DNA of 64,000 bases from Haemonchus contortus (taxonomy: Eukaryota > Nematoda > Chromadorea > Rhabditida > Trichostrongylidae), in the NCBI GenBank assembly GCA_000469685.2, contig LS997562.1:23634802-23698801 (forward strand), in the 5' to 3' direction. The notes beneath the pieces were generated by a model. That model had not been told where the DNA came from. It made no database searches and saw only the letters and a program-made list of their open reading frames with translations. This document shows, in pieces, positions 41,338-51,829 of the stretch (within the stretch, counting starts at the first letter, position 1; every line of letters begins with the position of its first letter). The position numbers and the translations under genes were made by a program.

Positions 41338-41632
41338 GACTGAGGTGGTCCAGTGGCAAAAGAAGCACTATCGCGCAGTATTGTCACGAGTTCGAATCTC
41401 TGATTTATGACCGCTCACGCCAATCAAGCCTTCCTTTCCTCCTGGGTCAGCTAGGTGGTACTACATTCGTTTGCGAGAATCAAAGCACTGACTTGCACAT
41501 CAGTTGGCCACCGCAAGTCATTGTATAGGCCACATACGCATTCACTACACCACTACGATTCTGAATAGAAGTTGAATGCGGGGCGTATTCCTTGGACGGA
41601 ATTTTCAACGCCGAGAGACTTTATTCTTTCAG
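41338..41632 (+). mobile_element. tRNA-derived SINE copy
   Basis: A box TGGTCCAGTGG and B box AGTTCGAATCT are both well preserved. The body includes GTCATTGTATAGGCCACAT and CACTACGATTCTGAATAG, with a terminal segment ending CAACGCCGAGAGACTTTATT. Confidence 0.75.
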
Positions 41633-44600
41633 ATCTTATTGACGATTACTTGTGATCATGAATTCTCATCATTATTTAGTAATCAAGGACGAGAAGTTGT
41701 ATCAACAAAGAGAGCCTAAGAAAATCCGGTTTACACTGTGCTCCAAGAGCCAATCATGGCCCATAAAACAAGTTGTGCAATGGAAGAGTAATATTTGTTG
41801 ACTGCGAAAAATCTACAGTAATCCAAAAGCCGAGGAAAAACGAGGTAGTGTCTGAAATTGGCAGCTAACAAGGAGAACAAGATGCAGACAAATGAGGTCA
41901 ATCAAGTGACCAGCGATCGAGGGAAGAAGCTGTTAAGGTCATTACATGAGCCTAATTAGGAGAATTGTGCTAGCAAGCAGTCCATAAAGGCGACACATTG
42001 CGTTCACAAGGCATGAGCACATCCTTGTCCAATAAAGCCCATTGCCTACGAATCAATAGGCCCATATAGGGGGTTTAGCAAATATGTACTATAGTAACTT
42101 CTCTTTAGTTGAGTTGAGTTATGTCTATCACAGACTGTACAACAAGCAGCTTTAATCGCTTTTCCTTGCCATCGAGCTTATTTGGTGGAATTCTTCATTA
42201 ACTCCCTAATATTTCACCCAGATAGCCTTCTACAGAATCCCAAAGATGGCTCTAAAATTAGGATATGGAGAGTTTCGCCTACTGGCTCTATTAGTACAAA
42301 GGAAAAAAATTGCATAGATTCCAACGTGGATTATATGCAGCAAGATCTCCAAGTCTTATGTTCGACGCTACGTTTTCCAGAAAATTCTGAAATGGAGCAA
42401 ATTTAGGAAAACAAATTTTTGAGGCAGGTTTTCGAGTTTATAGTCGTGGTAGGAAAAATTCAGGTGTAAGTATCTCATAGGTTCGACCTTATTATGGTAA
42501 CGGTCTACCGAATTGGTGAGCTGAGCCAGCAGTTCGACCATACGGCTTTCTGGCCCCCCAAAACAGGGTACAGCGAATAAGTATATCGGGTCAAGATGAA
42601 AGGTCGTAAATGTTGGAGTGATACTTCCCTATGAGCCGTTCAAATGAGTTGCACAACATCTCCCAAAGGTGCTTTGTTTTTTTTCCGAAATTTTCTAATG
42701 GGGTAAGTGATCGACTAGTCCAGTTCATTCCTCATTCCTCACCTTATCTAGCAGTATGGATGAAAGTTGATTTCCGATAGTTCAGCTAATCGACCTTGAA
42801 TAAGTTTTCTGACTCTCAAGAAAGGCTGTAGTTCTGCTAGTCATAGCTATTTCTTGAAAAGAGAACTTGAAAGCAACGTTTTTTCATTAATTCATTCATT
42901 TCAGCGGCAGTCGATCTCCTTCCGAAGTAAAAGAAGAGTCAAATGAGCTTTGCATGCCCTGTAAAAATTAGGAGGCGAGATGACAGCTAGCTGAACTTGG
43001 GTCAGCTAAGGTAATCGAGGGAGCTACCTTGTGGTTCAGGGTGGGTTTGGACGATAAATTCGCATATCGTGTTGATTATAGGGTCTTGATTTCGGGAACG
43101 CTGAAGAGCATTACATTTTCACAGCGCCCTGGAATCAAAATCCGAGGTCGAAGTTAGCTCAGACCCGGTACAAATCGGCACGGTTGATGGGAACAAGTCC
43201 GTCCTTGGGATTAGAGGAAAAGTGCTAATATTAATAAAGGCTGACCTGTTACTGTGTCACAATGTTAGAGAAACCTGGATCAGAAGTCGAATACGCAGAT
43301 TAATGTCAAAACTGAAAAGCATCAAAACATTCCCGGAGCAGTTCTGAGGAGGCTCCTTCAAAGTATTCTCTTATGTGAACTATAGTCTATTCCAGAAATG
43401 GTATCATATGAAAGCGCCGATTATGTTGTGGTATAGTGAGGGGAAAGCTTTTCCATAAAAATCAACATAAAGTAGCTCCTGAATACTCCGGATATCTCAC
43501 TAACGATATGGAAAGCAACAGATCGATGCTATCGCCGTTGCTATAGTACTAGTATATCAAATCAGCTTTTCTGCACTAATTTATTTCGCTCTATCCTCCA
43601 TTTGGAATCTCCTTCAAAATCTGCTGTAAAATTTTGTTTTTATTATGTCATAGACATAAATTGAACCGCGATCGGATCTATTCCTCTCGAATTCTTCTCT
43701 ATTCCTCTCCGATAGCTGCTGAAGCAATGAACCACAGATTCGTATAGAACTTATGTTCTCTAATCAATAACCAAGTTTAATTCAGGTTTCAAATTTTACA
43801 AATGCAACGCTTTCTTCATGATTCACAAATCACCAACCTTTTTCTGCGACTTTCGGGCGGAATGTCAAGGCTGAAAATGGTGGTTTCGAAATGACGGAAA
43901 CCTTACGCCTGGGTTATCATCAGTTCTAGAAGAACTTGCGGGCTCAATGCCGTAGCCAGCCGAAATAATGGTCAGTACAGTACCACTGAGAACTCCACCT
44001 GGCTTTTTCAGACAAATACAAAAAAGCTTTCTTCACTTGTCTTGTTCTTGTCATTACTTTCAGAAAACTTCAAAGTTTTTTCATTAGCATTGTGAATGCG
44101 GTTTTGATCGAAGTCAAAAGGCAGTTTTTCTTTGAAAATTCAGGATGGTTTGAGACGCGAATACATCTTCTCAATACAGATCCGTAGCTCATAAATGAAC
44201 CAGGAAAAAAAAACTGTCTAAGAAATTCGCAATAACTGAGCTTCTATGATAGTTGATCTTTCAACTCTGACTCCAAATAAAGACCAGCTTTTAACAATAT
44301 GATTACTTCCTTCTGTCACCACTGGTTTGTCTAAAGGTGCGTAGACTATTGGTTCTTCGTTCACATAACCATGAACTGCTCTAATCCCAAAGGACTCCAG
44401 ATAAGGCGTAAAGAGCAGTTCACTACAGAGCTTGAGCAGGAACTATGGTGACAATGCCTTCTAAATGGTCATAGAAAGCCGTACGTGAACAGGAAAAAAC
44501 GTCTCACCATTGAGTTATACTGTACGTCTAGAAGAAACTGTGATCCTGGAACTAATGTGTCAATTCAGAAACGTCAGGTGAGTCTTTCACGGAAAGCACA

Positions 44601-47600
44601 AACATAACTTGATTCCAACACTTAGGGTGTGGTGCGTTAGGAACAAAATGGTCGCGTCGCGGTGAGAGGGACGTCGCGCGCGAAGAAATGTAGTAGGATG
44701 CAGCAGAAGGTAAGAAATACAAGAACAAAAGTACTAATAGTAGAATTATGCATAAAATAATGATCGCATATCGATTGAGCTGTACGAAGAACACTAGAGC
44801 TGTAATAACGGCGGACGAGTGGTCCGCGACAGCCGCGCGCGGCAAATCGATTACCCAAAATCGTTCCTAACGCTCGTCTCCCCAACACTTACAGTACCAT
44901 CAAAACTATATGATTTCACATTCAATTGAAAAGGGTTTTTCTTAATAAGGAATAGTCTAGTATGAGCACTCTAAACAGAACAGAGCAATCTCTGCTGAAT
45001 ACTACATATAGTCAACAACTGAAACGGCTGCACAATAATCCATTGCGAAAACGAATAACAACAGCTTCTAAATCCTGTGAGGTGATTCTTCTATCTGGAG
45101 TTGCTTGGCTTCATGTTGCTATAACTATGAAATCAACCACGTCTAAACTAGATAGAGATACTTCCTAACGCAGCGGATTTATCCGGCTTTCTCCAGAGCG
45201 ACTACCCTATTTGCTTGAGGGATTGAACATCGTCAAGACGACTTCGTTTTTAGGCTTGGAACTGGGGTAGTGTTCAGGTGGCGGATCGGTATGTGATGCA
45301 ACCACAATAAAGAAAAAAAGGCTTCTGAGACGACACACAGTAAGCCTTGTAAGGCCCTAAGTCTAGAGCTAGCGCCAACTCTACGTGGGACAGTGCATGA
45401 AGGAAGGTGCAACGAAACGACACTGAGACACCCAGCTTAGCTGCTAGCCAAGAATCCACTCTCCCAGGCTTTTTCCTAAACTTAGATTTGAATTGTACCC
45501 TTTCGAATTCACAGGTATGAATGTTTCCAGTTAGGGCACAGCTAATGGCAACATCTGATGGTATCGACAACTCGTACAAAAACTAATCACTCCTGCTCTC
45601 TCCTCGAAAAATTTGTGAAATCCTCCTCGAAAGCTCTTAATTGATAGTCTCTATGATTCCCCAACCTTTTTTCTTCATTAGCAACTCACCTTTCGAATAG
45701 AGCCTCAATTCTGAATTCGTAGAAGTCGATACCTGAATGGGCTAATAAAGTGTCTCAAATGACAGACAATTTCTTTGTTGTGGAATCGAATTTCTTCCAT
45801 GAAAATGGAATTGAGCATTCGCGTGCAAGGTAGTGCTTCCCTCTGAATAACACGACTGTTTTTGAAACACGGTGTATTTTTTTAAAGGGAAGAAAAAAAA
45901 ATGTTCAGTCAGATGTATCAGCATCCTCTTTTTCCCAAACTGCTCATAGAGCTTCGATGTTGAGTCCAAACTCCTCGCAGAATCTTGCAATCTTCGCAGC
46001 CCAGGCACCAAGATGCCTTTTTTTACCCGGCACAGTTTTCTCACGAGAATGTTAAAGAGGATAGAACCTAGTTACCATAGAAAGCCCTCATCTAATATCC
46101 TATATGTTCAACCTTACTGATCACACTTCAGATGTACATTTCCAAGAGAGCCGAAGGCATGAACAAAAACACATCAAGCCGATAATCCTTCCGCAATGAA
46201 CAGAATCCTTGCCTAATTTATTGTCACGCCAAGGTTTCCCCTGTCTAGTCACCGTGTTATTTACGATATTTTATTACTGCAGTACTACGCCGTCATCACG
46301 TGAAAAGTAAATACTACCTGACCATTCCACAACCTGAAAGGCATCCCTAAACTTGCTATGCCTTTACCTGACTGTACTTTTTGAAACAACGTCAACAGCG
46401 ATAAAGCATCTGTTACCTACATTACAATACAGGTTCCGCACCCCCGATCGCCCCTCATTACCATTGTAAAAACACCTACCGTACAGTCGGAAACATTTAC
46501 TATAGCAAAAGGACTATAAAGGCTTTTGGTACGCCATAAGCGTGGTGTGAGAAAAGCACCCTCAAGATCTCCATGTTTGACCTTACCGTCACCTTTTCAT
46601 GAGCAATCCGATTAAACCATCTGAAAAAAATTAAACAGAAACGTTGTGAAATATCAATAACGGTACTTCATGACATTCTCACTAAATGTGCTACTGCCTG
46701 AACACTCCAAACAGTATCGGGTCCTGTTAGAATTACAAAAGGGCATAAAAACAGGCATTACAGCAAATGACAAATATACTGTCACCCTCACGACGGATTC
46801 GTGCCCGAAAAATCACTATGACTCATCGTGCATAAATTTGTCTGTCGAATCGAACACGATGGATGAACACGCAAACTGCGCTCAAGACCAGTCACCAGTC
46901 ACCCCAATGCGATATTTCGACAAACAATCGATTCATTTTGGAAAAATTCACTCGAATGCAATTTTTCGGTGCTCAAGCACAATCACTCCATGTAATCCAT
47001 TTCGTCTGTACGTGCAACCTTTATAAAACCACAATCACCGCGTTTTTATAGGGAACACCGGAATTTGCACCAGCTGATGAACAACTAGGATTAATAAAAA
47101 CACAATACTTATAAAAAGAAGGCGAGTATAGCATGCAAAATTAGATGACGTGCGAGGAAGACAATATGAGCCGCAATTCAATCTAGCATTTAAACATTAC
47201 TCGAAGAAGGAATGGTATTGGTGGAGTGAAGCTGATGGAATTTTGAAGACAACACGCATGAAGAACGATGGTTGGCTAACCATCAAGGCAGATCTGAAAA
47301 GAAAAAAACTAAAGATGAAGACAGTAAGCACAGAAAACCATAACAAAGTTAGAATTAAATAATTCAAGAGCAAGCCCCTAGAAAGTCGTAGAGTTGGAAC
47401 CGGGGCTTTTGACGGGAAAGCAACGCTGCGAATTCCTTTGAATTATGCAACAGGGAAAGCAAATTCATCGCAAACCCACATTACCAAAGAATCAATACAA
47501 AAATGTTCGCCAAACGTGGAATACGCTACTCTTGTTCCATTCTTGGCAGCATTCACGAAGACTGTTGCTTCGAAAAAATTCGAAGGCATCGAAGGGAAAA

Positions 47601-48085
47601 ATTGATCTCAAGTCCTACTCGAGCACTTTTTGCCACCGTATGTTGGTATGAGGGATTACGCCAGTAATCCAAGGGGAACCCATCGAATCGCAGCAATAAC
47701 AACTAGATGTGGACTCACTAGCAAAAGACGAACCCATTTATGAGTAGTTCCGACTAAACGTGAAAATCACTAGTCGTGGCGGGACCTTTTATGAAATGCC
47801 ATCAAGTCTCAAGATTTCAGGATAGAATGCGCGAAATACCATGGAGTATAAACTGAACTCCCATCCCCAACAGCTGACTCTTTTTGGAAAGTCTCTGAGC
47901 TGACCCTCTAATGTAGCACCAACCGGAACCTTATTTAACTCCATTATACAATGATATACTATCTTTTAGTAAAAATATTTACGCCCTCCCACTATGACAA
48001 CATCCTATGGGAAAATGAAAAAGTAAATCTTCTATGAGTGAAAAGAAATAACAATAAACAACATCACTCACCATTACAAGGCGGC
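41633..48085. other. intergenic, apart from MITE copy 3
   Basis: AT-rich, with isolated frames (46670-47026 plus, 45274-45579 minus, 47150-47362 plus) that show no conserved domain. It runs up to the profilin 3' end. Confidence 0.4.
44625..44882 (-). mobile_element. MITE copy 3 with 9 bp target duplication
   Basis: A 258 bp minus-strand copy flanked by the exact direct repeat CAACACTTA at 44616-44624 and 44883-44891. The terminal inverted repeats match at 18 of 22 positions in the family consensus. The intact duplication means the insertion is recent. Confidence 0.88.
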
Positions 48086-48893
48086 CTAGTAGCCGATCTC
48101 CTCAAGATACTTGGCTAGCTTCTCAACGGATGCACGCACTTGAGCTGACACCTGGTTCTCACCCTCGTAGACAGCGATCAGCACTGCAGACTTGGTTTTC
48201 GCCGCGAAAAATCCGCTCTTATCTTTCTTGCCAAAGATGAGGTTTTCTTCAGTGCGTGGCACAATGTAGTGAACGTCTTCGAGATCGACACCTTCAAGAA
48301 AAAGAGATCTCTGACACGACAATTCAATGCTGTGAATCTTTTCTGCAATATTACTTCGGAATGGATTGTCGTTTTGAAAAGGTTCGGACAGAATCAATGA
48401 AATCGGAGAGAGAACATATGGTGTCGTATCAAAGAACGTGTTTACTGGATATAAACCCCAACTGGCAATTTATGAGCATAGTGTGTATGAATCGCATCAC
48501 TGTGTTCATCTAACACCACCAAAATTAACGGTTTAATGGGGCACAAGGAACTAGTGAGCTAAAGTCATATAGATAGAGGTAAATGGATAGATTGCGAGGA
48601 GTTGTTAGCCGTAATTAAAAGAGGGATTGCAGATCACCGCAGAATTATCAAACTGAAGGAATTCTGAATTTGTAGTAAACCGAAAAACTGAAGGTATTAC
48701 CTTGTGCTGGAACATCATTCAGGTTATCAAAGAGCCCAACGAATTTCTTCAACTCAGCATCAGTAGCAGCGAATGTGTTTGGATCCTGAGTACGAGCCCA
48801 AATAGAGCCATCAGCACTTCCAACAATTGCGGCTCGTTTAATAGCCGGTGACGCCTCTGTCATCGTGTTGATGTACGCGTCCCAGCCAGACAT
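48086..48893 (-). CDS. pfn-1: profilin (PFN-1-like), 2 exons
   Basis: Small cytosolic protein that binds actin monomers, promotes ADP/ATP exchange and delivers actin to formins; profilins also bind poly-proline and phosphoinositides. Exon 1 is 48701-48893 (193 nt) and exon 2 is 48086-48291 (206 nt). They join within a Gly codon after VPAQ and give 132 residues plus TAG, the same length as Caenorhabditis PFN-1. The start reads MSGWDAYINTM, which supplies the conserved N-terminal Trp of the poly-proline site. The C-terminal part has the profilin core VHYIVPRTEENLIFGKK, then FFAAKTKSAVLIAVYEG and a C-terminal helix ending EEIGY. The donor is CAAG/GTAATA and the acceptor is TTCTTGAAG/GTG, a less canonical acceptor than most nematode ones, but phase and protein conservation agree. 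An AG three bases before the ATG could be a trans-splice acceptor. No operon partner is seen. The family call is firm; the paralogue assignment is from memory of the C. elegans protein. Confidence 0.95.
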
Positions 48894-48905
48894 GTTCTAA
48901 ATTCC
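48894..48905 (-). promoter_or_regulatory. possible trans-splice acceptor of the profilin gene
   Basis: On the minus strand the bases before the ATG read GGAATTTAG/AAC. The AG at 48897-48898 would leave a 3-base leader, a common arrangement for SL1 trans-spliced nematode genes. The upstream tract is less pyrimidine-rich than the best sites, so this is tentative. Confidence 0.4.
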
Positions 48906-51415
48906 AAAGGAAATATACAGGAAAAGTGTTTGTAAACAAAACAAACGGAACTGCGAAATATCGATATATTGCTCGATACTTCACAAAAAATGACCAAAAC
49001 CCCACAAAAGCCCCTTCGAAAAAGGTTGGCAGAAACCATCAGCAATACAGCAATTGCTCTCTAACAGCGTCATAACATTCAAAACGATCAGCATAAACTG
49101 GCTTCGAATGTCATAGGCACTGGACATGACGATTCCGTCAATGCGTCGAGACGAATTAATGATTGCCTTCAAAGAACTAGACTGACAGAAAAGCACATAA
49201 AAGGAGAGTATACTGCCACTTTTGACCAAAATGCCAAAGGATTGGCATTATAAATACACAAACTAGTACGCACAACTGCGTAGCATTCTCTAGTCTCACC
49301 AATACTATGGATAACGCTGCTACTTTTCTGGTATAGGCGATGCTGTGAATGCTGTAAAATCGTCAGGATCAACACTAAGATAACTCAACACAGTCAGCTC
49401 ACTTTTCCCCCATACTCTGCGCATCAAGCAGGGCTCGGCTGTCCCAAATGGAACAAAACCCCGGGGTTGAGGCGCATTTGGGACGGGTGAGCAGAATCTG
49501 CTACGAAACGGAGACAAAATGCATAGCTTTTTAGAAATGCATATTTAATTGTTAATGAAACATCGAAGGGGGACACCAAACTCCCGTTAGATCTTTTCTC
49601 CAGTTAGACGCCTTGGTATACTCGATAGAATCCCAAGCTCCCTTTTGTGATCATATTCCGATAACGCAGGCGATAAATTTCATCGGCGCCCAACAAATCT
49701 GGCAATAATGCCTGAAGTTAACAGTTTCGGCCCTAAAAAGAGTCAAGGCATTCTCCATTATCGCAGTGAATTACTAATTATCACAGCTTATCACCTTTCA
49801 AGAAAGATATGAGTGACGAAACGAAGTTTTTTTCCAACAATGGTCACTGAACGACATTTGGCCATGGTTAATAATCCCATTCAACAGTGATGTGACAATA
49901 GACGCACGTGTTAGCTTTTTATCTAAGCACTTTCAACAGTGTAACACAAATACTTCTGAAACCTGCACTTTTGTTCTTTTACTGACTAATCATCAACAAA
50001 AAACCGGTTGGTACACGGTTCACTGACTCAAAAAACATCTGGAATCAGATGGGCGACTGGTAGCCTCCTATCAGTCTACTAGGGCAGTACGAAAGAGAGG
50101 AAGCAGTAGGCACAAACATACGGCTCAATGAAGTCTCCTTGGGAGTTATTGTGAAGGTAACTTCCTCACAACAGGACAAAACAAACTGCTACAACATGCA
50201 TGGAGAATCTGTTTTTCTGAACAAATGCAAGACACCATTTGGATGAAGAGTGTAGCTGGCGGCGAGGGAGCTTCCACCTATTGGCTCCACAACTCCCATG
50301 GTAACCTCATTACCTAAATGGTTAGCAGCCAATGAACTCTGAGCAAGGTTTATTCCATGCTATGATTGCTTAGGCTCAGCCTGAAACCTCTTAAAGAGTT
50401 TGTACGGTCTGCTTGGTAAACGAACTCTGAACAAATACAAGGTTTTCCAGAAGCAGAATGAACAAATAACTACAACACAGTTTCTTCGGTGGCCCTAAGA
50501 TTCTATAGGCTACATTTAGAACTTTTGTTTTGGGCAAATCAGAGAAGTTCTTTACTTCGTATAGAGGTGAGAACCAGAATCGAGAGGTCCAGACGGGCGG
50601 AATGGTGAACGCAAGTGACATAAACGAGAACATTCGATACCGGCGGTGGCGGCGCAATGGTCGAATCGCCGATCCACGAAAAAACCTGGCAAGTGGCCAG
50701 TATTCAAAATGAACGATGCGTTGCGGCGTCTACGTATCGCCACACGCAACACGAACCTTCACAGAACAATGTCTGGCGCGAACGGACGCGTTGCGGCTGT
50801 CCCTAAATTTATTTCTTTTATTCGAAGTCCTAGTTCCGTATTTGGTGTACTTTCTTGATGTATTTGATCTCCGTGGGGGTTCCTGGTATCTGTCGGCAAG
50901 GGGTTTCAACCGATAATCTTCGATCAGATTCGTTGCTTTGGCTTCTGAGCAATAGCAAAAAGTTCTTAAAAGAATCAGTCATGAGGGACGGTCTTCGTCA
51001 ATTTTCCTCTAATTAGTGAGTGTAAATAGGGAATAGCTTTAAGGCCCGGTGATTTTTTAGTTTATGAGGAGAGCAGTAAAATATGTTTTTTTCATAATCT
51101 ATGAGGGTCAAGTTTCTTTAAGTTTCGGACTATCTAGCGAGAAGAGGGTGTAATTGTAACGTTTATGGTGCAGTGGAACTCTCTCTGAAGGCTGTATCAA
51201 GGCCGTCGCAACCCAATTTACTTTTTATCAAGCAATCCCTATTATTGTATTTTACCTGAAAGGATAAGTTGGTAAATATGGAAGCTCTTGTGCCAGACGG
51301 TTGGGAAAGATAAAAGCGCGGCGGACGGTTTCTTTCCCTTTAAGCCTTACTTTTTTAGTACTTGTTACAACGCTTCGGATGTTGTCAGTTTTTTTTGTTG
51401 CGCATCCTTAAAAAG
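48899..51415. other. intergenic between profilin and rpl-41
   Basis: Divergent upstream region shared by the two genes. A CpG-rich island at about 50630-50800 has a plus frame beginning MNDALRRLRIATRNTN. It could be a promoter or a first exon; no donor supports the latter. Nothing else is identifiable. Confidence 0.4.
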
Positions 51416-51426
51416 CTTTTTTTCAG
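51416..51426 (+). promoter_or_regulatory. trans-splice or 5' UTR splice acceptor of rpl-41
   Basis: A pyrimidine-rich CTTTTTTTCAG stands 40 bases before the eL41 ATG and matches the nematode acceptor consensus. Ribosomal protein genes in nematodes are often SL1 trans-spliced, so this is the likely mature 5' end. Whether it is used in cis or trans cannot be told from sequence. Confidence 0.5.
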
Positions 51427-51466
51427 GTGCTTCGTCTCTGCTAAGAAACGAGGTGCATCATCCATC

Positions 51467-51642
51467 ATGAGGGAAAAGGTGCGTGTTTTCTTCTGGTTTC
51501 TTACATTTCTTAAACAGCTTGATGCGGATTTTACCTAGTTGTTCAATTGTTTCGGTAACTTATGTTTGGAAAGAATTTTGTTCAGTGGCGTAAGAAGCGA
51601 ATGCGTCGGCTGAAGCGTAAGAGAAGAGCCCAAAAGAAGTGA
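51467..51642 (+). CDS. rpl-41: 60S ribosomal protein eL41, 2 exons
   Basis: eL41 is the smallest ribosomal protein, a single very basic helix bridging the two subunits. Exon 1 is 51467-51478 (ATG plus three codons, MREK) and exon 2 is 51586-51642 (WRKKRMRRLKRKRR, then AQKK and TGA). The 107 bp intron has donor AAG/GTGCGT and acceptor TTTTGTTCAG/TGG. The result is 22 residues, of which 14 are Arg or Lys. The usual eukaryotic protein is 25 residues with the same KWRKKRMRRLKRKRR core, so only the tail differs: it is shorter here and ends AQKK. A strong CTTTTTTTCAG acceptor ends at 51426, leaving a 40-base leader before the ATG, and may be a trans-splice or 5' UTR splice site. The gene converges on the nAChR gene 187 bp downstream. 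It could be a processed or second copy, but the intron argues against a retrocopy. Confidence 0.9.
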
Positions 51643-51786
51643 GCTGTGGTCGTCGGGATGTGTCTCAGTCGTAGTGGTATATCGTCTTTCGTTGCTCCGT
51701 TCTACATCAGGCCTTCATACTGCTCGTGAGCTGAACAAGTTACGACACCGCGCTTATGCTGTTTTGGGATTGTTGTTTTTGAATTC

Positions 51787-51792
51787 ATTAAA
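51787..51792 (+). terminator. candidate poly(A) signal of rpl-41
   Basis: ATTAAA, a common nematode variant of AATAAA, 144 bases after the eL41 stop. It lies only 6 bases from the opposing receptor poly(A) signal, so the two 3' ends probably overlap by a few tens of bases. An unrecognised variant signal closer to the stop remains possible. Confidence 0.4.
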
Positions 51793-51798
51793 TGAATC

Positions 51799-51804
51799 TT
51801 TATT
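51799..51804 (-). terminator. poly(A) signal of the nAChR gene
   Basis: AATAAA on the minus strand, 25 bases past the receptor stop codon. This is the expected place for nematode 3' end formation with a short 3' UTR. The call is from motif and position only. Confidence 0.7.
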
Positions 51805-51829
51805 GTTTTCAATCTTACTAACACATTCA

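Noticed and set aside
44637..44888. A hydrophobic open frame of 70-80 codons present in three MITE copies
   Set aside because: It is interrupted or register-shifted between copies, spans the terminal repeat, and is absent from the shorter subfamily. It is a by-product of the repeat sequence, not a conserved gene.
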